The notes under the pieces: model-generated
Told to the model about the DNA's origin: nothing
Database searches by the model: none
Seen by the model: only the letters and a program-made list of their open reading frames with translations
Shown here: one piece after another, positions 22,165 through 33,930 of the stretch
How positions within the stretch are numbered: the first letter of the stretch is position 1
Layout: each line of letters begins with the position of its first letter
Program-made: the position numbers and the translations under genes
Assembly: GCA_965112735.1 (NCBI GenBank)
Contig: OZ218956.1
Location: 1,922,001 to 1,986,000, forward strand
Length of the DNA: 64,000 nucleotides
Source: Phaeosaccion multiseriatum
Lineage: Eukaryota; Ochrophyta, other classes
Reading direction: 5' to 3'

Positions 22165-25100
22165 ACGGACTCACCTGTAGCCGTCGTCCTGCCTCGTGCA
22201 GTCCAGAGGCTCCATACTCTTTGCCGTGATGAATACGAACATCAGCGTCACTATGATCATACCCTGGGGGGGGGGGGTATGGCAGTGGATGGGAGAGGGA
22301 GGATGGCAGTAGATGAGTCTTCTGGGGTATTGCCCCCGGGGGTGGGGTGTGGTTGCAACGGATTCATTCATAGAGAGAGAGAGAGCACGCAAAGAACAAC
22401 AGGTAATGTCATGTTTTTTAGGATATGGCATGTGGTGGCGTACGTACTGTTACATATATTTGTTCGGTGATGTCACGTTGTGCTTACGTACCGTCTGAAT
22501 GCACCTGTCCTCGAGCCGTCTTCTTGTGACGGGGTTGGGAAGCTTGCGAGCGTTGTACTTGTAAGCGAGATATAGCCCCAGGAGCATCACCAGAGGGAAC
22601 GTCACTGAGAAGTACCTGATCGGGGAGGGCGGGGGGGGTGGTGAGGGAGGGACAGATAGGCAGAGGGTTGTAGGAGGAGCGGCGGGACAAGGGGGATGAA
22701 TCCCCTCACGAGCGATGCCACTCAACCACTCACTCACTCACACTCCCTCCCTCCCTCCCTCCCTCCCTCCCTCCCTCCCTCCCTCCCTCCCTCCCTCCCT
22801 CCCTCCCTCCCTCCCTCCCTCCCTCCCTCCCTCCCTCCCTCCCTCCCTCCCTCCCTCCCTCCCTCCCTCCCTCCCTCCCTCCCTTCCTCCCTTCCTCCCT
22901 TCCTCCCTTCCTCATTCAGTCACGGATGTATGGCACTGTCCTGACACTCACCATTGGGCGATGTAGGTGAAGCTCCACGAGCACTGAGGTGCCACCATCA
23001 GATCCGGCACATTGAAGAAGACCAGCCCTGATGCACACGATCGCACAAGCACACGCACGCGCATACGCACGCACACACACACACGTAGCAAGCACACACA
23101 CCCACACACACATACACGTGTGCGCACACACACACACACACACACACGCACGCACCGCGAAAGAAGTAGTGTACCCAGAGGTGTGAGATGAGTCAGGGAT
23201 ACAGCAGTAACGCCAGTTGGTGATACAGCAAGCAGCAGCAGTTGGTGATGTAGTAAGGACAGACAGAAAAACAAATGACAGACAGGCCTGACTGACTGAC
23301 TGACTGACTGACTGGCTGACTGACTGACTGACCTCCGAAGATGCCGCTCCAATTGATTGCAGCGGGCCAGTCAAGCTGAAACTCAAGGAAGAGCGTGTTC
23401 GTCTGGACGTAGGTCACTCCGATCACAAAGGCGGTGGCCAGCACCTGCATCGCTTGGCTGGACTTACCACGGATCTGAGGGTGGGGAGGGGAGAGGAGGG
23501 GAGAGGAGGGGGAAGGGGAGAGGAGGGGAGAGGAGAGGAGGGGAGGGGAGAAGAGAAGAGAGGATAAGAGAGGAGGGGAGAGGAGAGGACGGGAGGGGAG
23601 AAGAGAAGAGAGGAGAAGAGAGGAGAGGAGATTAGGTTTGGTTGGAGTGTGTACGTCCACTTGGTATGCACTCCCCACCTTTTCTCCTCCCCTCTTCTAC
23701 TGCCTCTAATCTGCACCCGCCTCTCCCCGTCCTTCCACCTCTCCGCTCCCCACATGCCTCTAACCACCCCCACCCTCTCTCCACGTCTTACCCTCCCCTC
23801 CCCTCCCCTCCCCTCCCCTCCCTTCCCCTCCCTTCCCCTCTCCTCTCCTCTCCTCCCCTCCCCCTCCCTCCCCTCCCCCCTCCTCCTTACCCTCTGCGTG
23901 TTATCCTCGAACACGGCGCCTAACCCCGCGCTGCCAACTCCATCATACTCGAGCCCCATCTTGCGCTGCTTGGGCTTGGGCTTTGCCGCCTTGTTCTTGT
24001 TGCCGCAGCGGCAGTACAGCACGGTATATACCGCATTGATGGTAGCGATGAGCACGCGCTTGGACAGGGGCATGGAGCCCATTGAGCCATCCCTGGCACG
24101 TGAAGGGGGAAGGTAAAGTAGAGGCATATGAGGAGGAGGGGGAGGGGGAAGATCAAAGGCATAGGGGGGAAAGTAAGTGAGTGAGTGAATGAGGGAGGGA
24201 GTGGGTGAGTGGGCGAGGGAGTGAGTGAGGGAGTGAATTAGTGAGTGAGCCAGTGAGTTAATCAGGGAGTGAGGGAGAGGGTGAGGGAGGGAGTGAATTA
24301 GTGAGTGAGCCAGTGAGTTAATCAGTGAGGGAGTGAGTTACTGAGTGAGTGAGTGAGTGGGTGAGTGAGTGCGTGAGTGAGTGAGTCAGTGAGTGAGTGA
24401 GTGAGTGAGTGAGTGAATGAGGGAGTGAGTGAGGGAGTGAGTGAGTGAATGAGGGAGTGAATTAAGGAGTGAGTGAGGGAGTGAGTGAGTGAATGAGGGA
24501 GCGGGTGAGGGGGTGTGTGTGTGTGAGTGAGTGAGTGAGTGAGTGAGTGAGTGAGTGAGTGAGTATGGGAGCGAGAGAGTGAGGAAGGGAGGGAGTGAGT
24601 GCGGGCACTGAGCGCAGGTCGAGACAGGCCGTAACCTCCAGGAGTGGAGGGGAGGGGAGGAAGTGACTAACGTGGCCGGGATGGAGATAAGTCCCCCGCC
24701 GTCCCTCCATCTGCTGATGCCGCCCTTGGCTCTGTACTTGCGAAACTTGAAGGGCAGGTCTATGATGGGCTGGGGGAAGGGAAGAAGGGCAGCGGGCGAA
24801 GGAAAAGAGGCAAGAAGCAAGTACACAGGAGGGGGCGGGGTGGGAGGTGGCAGAGAAGGGGGAGGGGGGGAGGGAGAGAAAGACAGCGAGAGTGGAGAGG
24901 AGTGTCAAAAGAAGAGCGAGGGAATGTGCCAGGGAATGTGCCAGGGAATGTGCCAGGGAATGTGCCAGGGATCGGGTGTTCAGTGTGAGCAATCGCTCAG
25001 CGACTGTCATTGTCTTTCTTTATTGACCACCCCCCCCCCTGCCGCCTTGACGCGCCTCCTCTCCTTCCCCCTCTTCCCCTTTTGTCGCTTCTTCTCTTGC

Positions 25101-27167
25101 CGTATGGTCTCCGTTCTCCGACTGTCCGTCGACTGTCGGTCGACTGTCGGTCGGTGTCGGCCAGCATTGCGCTACTCCGTACAGACTCCACGAAGAATCG
25201 TACTAGACCCTAGCCTCTAGCCTCTAAAGCTAAAGCTCCTCTTCCCTCTGTCCGTATCACCAACTCACTCACCTTGTCGAGCTCAATGCGGTCAATGAAC
25301 ACAAAGTCGTCGTTGCCTGTCTTGAGCTTGATCTGTTCGATCTCCAGGGAGGTGTCATGCACCACCCTGCTCACTCGCGCTTCGATCATCTGTGGCATCA
25401 CAGCAGAGTACATCAGAGTAGAGCAGTTGGTGATACAGAGAAGGGCATAGCAGTTGGTGATACAGAGAAGGGTGTGATGCAGAGCAGAGCATAGCAGTTG
25501 GTAATAAAGAGAAGGGCATAGCAGTTGGTGATACAGAGCAGGACACGGCAGTTGTTGAGGTAGGCTTTCGATATGCCAAGTAAATGGCAGAGATGAAGAA
25601 CTTCCTGAAGAAGTATACTTTTTCTCTCTTTTGACTTGGTACGGAGTAGGGCACAATAGTTGGCGATACGGAGCAGGGCATAGCAGAGCAGAGCAGTTGG
25701 TGATACAGAGTAGGACACACCTGAATGGCACCCCCGGGCTTCTTCCTTAGCATGAGCGTGCTGCAGAGCCCCACCGCAGGACCGACTACCCTCTTCTTGA
25801 AGAAACTCTTCAAGCAGCCCGGTGGAGGCCCTTCGTCCTCCTTCGGCGGTAGCTGACGAGTCACAGAATAGGAAGGGCAGGGACGGGAGGGGTCAGAGAG
25901 GAAACCAAAGGCGGTGTGAGCGACTGGGATGGGAAGGGAAGGGAAGGGAAGGGAAGGGAAGGGAATGGAGTCAAGCGTCAAGCGGTAAAGGCAGCGGGTG
26001 GGATAGGGAGGGAGGGGAGGGCCAACGCGGGAAGCAGAAGGAGGGCACAAAGGCGGATAAGCAAAAGACTTGACAGCGAGGAGGAAGGAGGCATGAGAAG
26101 GACGGAATTCGCCGATCATGGCAACATTGGCCACGGCCACAGAGTGGCGACCTACGGGGAGGAGTCTGAGAGTCCGCTACCTCATCGGCTTCCTTCCTTC
26201 TTTCCTTCCTTCCTTCTTTTCCTTCCTTCCTTCCTTCCTTCCTTCCTTCCTTCCTTCCTTCCTTCCTTCCTTCCTTCCTTCCTTCCTTCCTTCCCAGTCT
26301 TGTCTGCGAAGGATCGCTTGAAAGTGCCCCCCCCCCCCCCTCCGCGGGGGACCCTCACCCACGCACCCACACATGCATACACGATCGCGCTCACCCACCG
26401 CCTCACTCATTCACGCAGGCACCCATCCACCTACGCACCTTATACGCGAACTTGATTTCGTCCTTGATGGCAAGCTCTTGAGAGAACTTCGTGCCTGACA
26501 CCATCGAGTTCGCGCCTAAAGGAGGAGGGAAGGGGAGGGGTGGAGGGAGGGATGGAGGGAGGGGTGGAGGAAAGCCAGAGAGTGGGATGAAAGAGGACTG
26601 AAAGAGGACTGAAGCAGGGCCGACATTGGTGGGTGGGTAGTTTTTGGAAGGGCCTTCTTGGTGCCGTCCATGAGCCATGCGGGGCCTCCTTCCTTCATTC
26701 AAGTGAGCCTGAGTGGGGCAATAAATCGGTCTCTACATTCTATATCGACATCGACTTCCAACCACAACCCCCCTCTCTCCCGCCCACACGGGGCGCGTAC
26801 GTAAAGAGTGCCTTCGCAAGGCTTACGTAAGCATACGTACCGGTGTACTTGTAGGCGCCGTACATGAGCAGAATGACCGTACAGAGCGCCAGCACGGACA
26901 GGCCCTGGTGCCCCTCGGGACACTCCTCGCACACTCTGCAGATGGCAGTGGATGGGGGGGAGGGAGAGGGAGAGGGAGGGAGAGATGGGGAGAGAGAGAG
27001 AGGGAGAGAGGGAGAAAGGGAGGGAGGGAGGGAGGGAGGGAGGGAGGGAGGGAGGGAGGGATAGGGAGGGAGGGAGGGGGGGGGGGGATGTAATCGTTTG
27101 CTTTGTTGATTTGATGCCGACCATATACGCTGCGCTGCTATAGGTCGGCATGCGTTCGCGCGCGCGC

Positions 27168-27220
<53 letters not shown>

Positions 27221-30200
27221 TGTGTGTGTGTGCGCGTGTGTGTATGTATGTGTTTGTGTGTGCGTGTGTGTGTGCGTATGTGTGTGCGTGTGTGTGTGCG
27301 TGCGTGTGTGTGTGCGTGTGTGTGCGTGTGTGTGTGCGTGCGCTACTTACCCGGCGACGTCGAAGTATCCGTCCCCGCAGGACGCACACGCCACGCCAGA
27401 GCGGTCACCCGAGCAGGTATCACCCCCTGTGCAGAACATCTCCTGAGGGGAGAAGAAGGATGAGGAGATAGAGAGGGAGAGGGAGAGGGAGAGGGAGAGG
27501 GAGAGGGAGAGGGAGAGGGAGAGGGAGAGGGAGAGGGAGAGGGAGAGGGAGAGGGAGAGGGAGAGGGAGAGGGAGAGGGAGAGGGAAAGGGAGAGGGAGA
27601 GGGAGAGGGAGAGGGAGAGGGAGAGGGAGAGGGAGAGAGAGGGAGAGGGAGAGGGAGAGGGAGAGGGAGAGGGAGAGGGAGAGGGAGAGGGAGAGGGAGA
27701 GGGAGAGGGAGAGGGAGAGGGAGACAGAGGGAGACAGAGGAAGAGAGCATCGAGTGAGAGCAGAGCGCAGAGGACAGAGAGAAGAGGGCACGGGACCGGC
27801 GCGAGATGACGCCACAGGCGAAACGCGGATGGGGGGAGTGAGAAAGGATGGCAGTGGGTGGGGAGAGTGAGGGATGGCAGTGGATGGGGAGAGTGAAGGA
27901 TCGCAGTGGATGGGGCGAGTAAGGGATGGCAGTGGATGGGGAGAGTGAGAAAGGATGGCAGTGGATGGGGAGAGTGAGGGATGGCAGTGGATGGGGAGAG
28001 TGAGGAAGGATGGTAGTGGATGGGGAGAGTGAGGGATGGCAGTGGATGGGGAGAGTGAGGGATGGCAGTGGATGGGGCGAGTGAGGGATGGCAGTGGATG
28101 GGGAGAGTGAGAAAGGATGGCAGTGGATGGGGAGAGTGAGGGATGGCAGTGGATGGGGAGAGTGAGGGATGGCAGTGGATGGGGCGAGTGAGGGATGGCA
28201 GTGGATGGGGAGAGTGAGGGATGGCAGTGGATGGGGAGAGTGAGGGATGGCAGTGGATGGGGAGAGTGAGGAAGGATGGCAGTGGATGGGGCGAGTGAGG
28301 GATGGCAGTGGATGGGGAGAGTGAGGGATGGCAGTGGATGGGGCGAGTGAGGGATGGCAGTGGATGGGGAGAGTGAGGAAGGATGGCAGTGGATGGGGCG
28401 AGTGAGGGATGGCAGTGGATGGGGAGAGTGAGGGATGGCAGTGGATGGGGCGAGTGAGGGATGGCAGTGGATGGGGAGAGTGAGGGATGGCAGCGTATGG
28501 GGAGAGTGAGGGATGGCAGTGGATGGGGAGAGTGAGGGATGGCAGTGGATGGGGAGAGTGAGGGATGGCAGTGGATGGGGAGAGTGAGGGATGGCAGTGG
28601 ATGGGGCGAGTGGGGGATGGCAGTGGATGGGGAGAGTGAGGAAGGATGGCAGTGGATGGGGCGAGTGAGGGATGGCAGTGGATGGGGAGAGTGAGGGATG
28701 GCAGTGGATGGGGCGAGTGAGGGATGGCAGTGGATGGGGAGAGTGAGGGATGGCAGCGTATGGGGAGAGTGAGGGATGGCAGTGGATGGGGAGAGTGAGG
28801 GATGGCAGTGGATGGGGAGAGTGAGGGATGGCAGTGGATGGGGAGAGTGAGGGATGGCAGTGGATGGGGAGAGTGAGGGATGGCAGTGGATGGGGCGAGT
28901 GAGGGATGGCAGTGGATGGGGAGAGTGAGGGATGGCAGCGTATGGGGAGAGTGAGGGGGTCGAGGAAATAGAGGGCAGGCAGGGCAGGGAAGGGGCGTAT
29001 GCCAGAGGCCCCGTGTGCGGAGAGAAGTCTACATAAGAAGAGAGTGAGTGAGTGAGTCGACAAAGTCAGCAAGCAAGAAAGGCAAGGAACCCAGCAGGAA
29101 GCAACGAGGCGCTGTCGTTCGTGCGTACGTGTGTGCCATTCATTGACTTACGTCCTCGCACAGGAAGCAGAAGGTGGACCTCTCCGCAGCTTGCCACGTG
29201 CCCTCCTCACAGAAGGAGCACTGAGGAGAATCCAGACTGGTAGAGATGAAGCCCGCCGAGCAGCTCTGTGCGCATGAGTGTATGTGTGTGTGCATATGTG
29301 TGTGCGTGTGTGTGTGCGTGTGTGTGTACGTGCGCGTATGTGTGTATGCATGTATGTGCACGTGCATGTGTGTGTGCGTGAAATAGAGATGCATCACACC
29401 ACGTGCAGTGCAAGCAGAGGAAGAAGTCGGCGTCAAGCAGGAGCAGCAGCAGTATTGGGCCACACACACACACATGCACACACACACATACATGCACACA
29501 CACGCGCGCACACACACACACACGCACACACATAGGCGAAGGGCCACGGGAGGAGGATCTCTGCGACAGCAAGCAGATGTACGCCGTGAGTGAGTGAGGC
29601 AGCGAGGGAGAGAGAGCAGCCACCCGTAGTTATCCCTCCCTCGCACTCTCTCTCTCCCTCCCTCCCTCCCTCCCTCCTTCCCTGCCTCCATCCCTCCGTC
29701 TCTCCCTCCCTCCGTCCCTCCTTCCCTCCCCCCCCCCTCCCCTCACTCACCGCGCACATCTCTGGCTGAGCATCGCTCCTCTGCCCCTCGGGGACCACCT
29801 CTGTCCCCCTTGCGCACCCCCCCTCGCCCCCCACGGCGTACACAAAGAGGTCAGACACGTCTGTGCTGCCTAGGAGGAGCGTGCCTGGCAGAGAAGGAAG
29901 GGGGGGGGGGTGGGAGGGGATGGCAGTGGATGGGCGGGGGGGGGAGGAGGAGGTTAAGGTGGTGGTGGAGGAGGAGAAGGAGGAGGAGGAGGAGGAGGAG
30001 AAGGAGGAGGAGGAGGAGGAGGAGGAGGAGGAGGAGGAGGAGGAGGAGGAGGAGGAGGAGGAGGAGGAGGAGGAGGAGGAGGAGGAGGAGGAGGAGGAGG
30101 AGGAGGAGGAGGAGGAGGAGGAGGAGGAGGAGGAGGAGGAGGAGGAGGAGGAGGAGGAGGAGGAGGAGGAGGAGGAGGAGGAGGAGGAGGAGGAGGAGGA

Positions 30201-31903
30201 GGAGGAGGAGGAGGAGGAGGAGGAGGAGGAGGAGGAGGAGGAGGAGGAGGAGGAGGAGGAGGAGGAGGAGGAGGAGGAGGAGGAGGAGGAGGAGGAGGAG
30301 GAGGAGGAGGAGGAGGAGGAGGAGGAGGAGGAGAAGGAGGAGGAGGAGGAGGAACGCAAAGACGAGAAGGACGAGGAGGAGGTGGGGTAAGTAGTAGGAA
30401 CTAGGACGACAACCACACAAGAAACTCCATCGAGCGGATGAGAGGTGTTTGGTTGGGCATATACTGTGGCCATGACTTAGGGAGATGAGGGACAGGGGGG
30501 AGGGAGAGAAGAGCAGAGGCCCTCGCAGAGTTGCCCGAGCTGGCCACGAAACGCCCCCCTCACCTCCCTCACCTCCCTCACCTCCCTCACCCCCTCGCCC
30601 CACATCTGTCCTCACCGTCCGTGGTGATGGCCGGTGGCAAGATGGTCGTGAACCCCAGGGCCTCAGCAAGGTCAATGCTCCACGACTGCTTTCCCGTGTC
30701 TCCATCCACTCCGAAAAGGGTGCCGTCCGCCGTATTGGTGAGCACAAGGCTTTGGCCGGAGGTGGGTTGGGTGGGTGGGTGGATGGGTGGGTGGGTAGGT
30801 GTATTGGGTTGGTGGGTGGGTGGGTGTATCGGGTTGGTGGGTGGGTGGGTGGGTGGGTGGGTGTATTGGGTTGGTGGGTACGTGTATTGGGTTGGGGGGT
30901 GGGTGGGTGGGTGGGTGGGTGGATGGGTGGGTGGGTGGGTGGATGGGTGGGTGGGTGGGTGTTTGGTTGGAGGTATGAGTGGGTGCATAGGTGGGTCAGT
31001 GGGTGGAAACCGAGCGAAAGGGGTTAAGAGTGGTGAGCGCAATGCTCGCTTTCCTGGCCCAAGGACGGACGAAGAGAGCTCTACGCCCACATTGGCTTCT
31101 CCGATCCATGCATGCCATACACCCAACGCACAGCGGTCGCTGGCTTTGCCCATATACCTGCACAAGCACAACTTGGTCTCTCTGTCTCCGTCCTCACCCT
31201 CCCATCCACTGCCTTCCCTCTCTCACCCATCCACTGCCTTCCCTACCATGTTACCTGCGGTCCCCGAGGATAATAGGCCCCCTGCTGAACCGCTGCGAAA
31301 GCCCGGCTGCGTCCACCACGTCCACACTCCACCGTACCTTGCCGCTCGGGGCCTGAGGGAGAGAGAGGGGGGGGGGGGAGGGAGAGAGGGAGGGAGGGAG
31401 GGAGGGAGGGGGGGAGGGAGGGAGGGAGGGAGGGAGGGAGGGAGGGAGGGAGGAAGGGAGGGAGAGAGAGACAGAGAGAGGGAGGGAGGGAGGGAGGGAG
31501 GGAGGAAGGGAGGGAGAGAGAGGCAGAGAGAGGGAGGGGGGAGGGAGGGAGAGAGAGAGAGGGAGGGAGGGTGGGTATCCTTCCTTTTCCTGAAGCTGTC
31601 CTTAACCTGCCTTTAACTCCTCCTGAGCTTCTGCTTACATATCGTTACGTATCCTTACCTTGAGCATGTAAACGGTGCCCGCTGCGTCTGCGGCAGCGTA
31701 ATTCCCATCTGAGGCCCCAGCGAGGTTTGACGTGAACTGGTGGGCACTCTGGGGGAGGGAGGGGAGCGATGAGAAGGAGGGGAGGAGGGAGGGGAGGAGG
31801 GAAGGAGGGAAGGAGGAAAGGGAGGAAGGAGGAAGGGAGGAAGGGAGGAGCGAGAGAGACGGTGAAGAACGGGCGGTGAAAGAGGGGTAGGGATAGAGCA
31901 TGC

Positions 31904-31951
<48 letters not shown>

Positions 31952-33883
31952 AAGAGAGAGAGAGAGAGAGCACAAGGGACAGAGAAAGGTGGGGGCAGAG
32001 AGAGAAGAAAGTGAGAGCGAGACGGATAGCGAGCGTGACGCCAGTACAAAGAGTGGAGCTGCAAACACCATACCATACCCCGCCCTTTTCCTCTCCGCCC
32101 TAAGCCACCCCTGGGTCGCTCCGCCACATTGGCCTCCACGCCCGGGAAGATCAGGGGTTACTCCTACAAGCACTCACAGATGCGCTGAACAACCAATTGA
32201 CTCGGGGCTCTTCGCCAGAGATATCAACACTCATGACGCAGGAGTGGAAGGCGAGGGCGATGTCTCCCATTGACCCGAAAATGGGTTGTCCGTGCTCGAT
32301 TTCTTCGCTGGAGCTTGTGTATAGGCACAGCCTGGGGGGGTGGGGGAGGGTGGGAGCGTTGGTGCGTTGGTGGGTTGGTTGGTGGGTTGGTTTGACGCAG
32401 GAGGGGAGGGAGGGGAAGGGAGGGGGAGGGAGGGAGGGAGGGAGGGAGGGAGGGAGGGAGGGAGGGAGGGAGGGAGGGAGGGAGGGAGGGAGGGAGGGAG
32501 GGAGGGAGGGAGGGAGGGAGGGAGGGAGGGAGGGAGGGAGGGAGGGAGGGAGGGAGGGAGGGAGGGAGGGAGGGAGGGAGGGAGGGAGGGAGGGAGGGAG
32601 GGAGGGAGGGAGGGAGGGAGGGAGGGAGGGAGGGAGGGAGGGAGGGAGGGAGGGAGGGAGGGAGGGAGAGAGGGAGGAAGGAAGAGAGGGAGGAACGGAA
32701 GGAGGGAGGGAAGGAGGGAGGGAAGGAGGGAGGAAGTGATGGAGAGAGAGAAAGGAGAGAGAGAGGGAGAGGAAGGACAGAGGTTAAGGGACTGCGGCGA
32801 TCTTAGTCAAAAAGGGGTAGGGTTGAAGTCTCACTCACTCTGTCTTGAGCGCGCTGTCTGAGGTGGAGAGAGAGAGACTCCACTGCACCTCTCCACTGCT
32901 CCTGGTTAGCGAGTACAGCACTCCGCCAGATGCTACGTAGAGGGAGTCTCCCTGAGGAGTTGGTGAGTCATTCGGCCAGCAGTCGTCATTTGTAAAAGGG
33001 AAAGTGAGTAAAAAAGTGGTAGATGGACGTCAAAGAGGCAGGGGGGGAAGACAACAGGGAGGAGGTTGGCTTGCCTAGGTACACATAAGTACCCAATGTT
33101 TTTGGGACTTGACTGGGTGTGCGTGTATGGGGCGGTGTGTCAGAGAGAGAGAGAGAGAGAGAGAGGTAAGGGTTGCCGTAGAGGGGCAGGGAGGCATGAG
33201 GGGTAGGGGTGGGGATCCCCCCTTCTCTTCGCCGTTAACCCTCGTCGCTCGTTAACCCTCGTCGCTCGTTAACCCTCGCTCTCCCTTCCGGTCTGCTTGC
33301 CTGCCTTTCTTCCTCTCTCACCTGTATCAGAGGTGCGACGGTGACGCCCCTCGAGGCGCTGGACGAGGAGCTGTCGCTCGACGAAGGGAGTGTAACGTTC
33401 CAGTGGAGAGAGCCGTCGCTCACAGACAGAGCGAGCACTCCACTCAGGCCGCCTGAGCCGCCGCTCGCTGTGTGTGGAGCCATCCATGGGCAGCGAGAAG
33501 GGCGTAACAGAGGGGTGACCGACCGCGATGGGATAAGGGCGGGTAGGTAGGTAGATGGGTCATCGGTGGGTGGGGAGGTGGGTGGGTAGATGGGTCATCG
33601 GTGGGTGGGGAGGTGGATAGGTAAGTGGATGGGTGGGTAGGTCGGTGGGTAGGTAGGTGGGCGGGGAGGTGGCAAGTGTGCTGAGGTTTCGAGTCGAGAG
33701 GCTCCGTCCGTGTACGCACTCTGCACTAGCGCTTTGTGATACTCACGAACTAACCTTCGGCGCGGCTGGCCAGGCCAAAGTATGCGAATCCATCGCCGCT
33801 GACAGAGGCACTACTTGACACCTTGCCCAGGTGAGAGGAGGCGTCTGTTGCCACATTGGATGGGTACGTCCAGCGAATCTGTT

Positions 33884-33930
<47 letters not shown>

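Noticed and set aside
27830-28960. Regular repeat-spacer pattern resembling a CRISPR array
   Set aside because: There are no unique spacers; the array is a continuous minisatellite with internal variants in eukaryotic intronic DNA.
27420-29072. 550-codon frame with repeated [14 protein letters not shown] units
   Set aside because: Translation of the GGATGGCAGTGGATGGGG minisatellite in an intron; the unit length is not fixed to codons and variants shift it.
29433-30747. Poly-Ser/Leu and poly-Glu/Arg open frames of 175-346 codons
   Set aside because: Artefacts of the second (GGA)n tract, which sits in an intron of the 28-exon gene.
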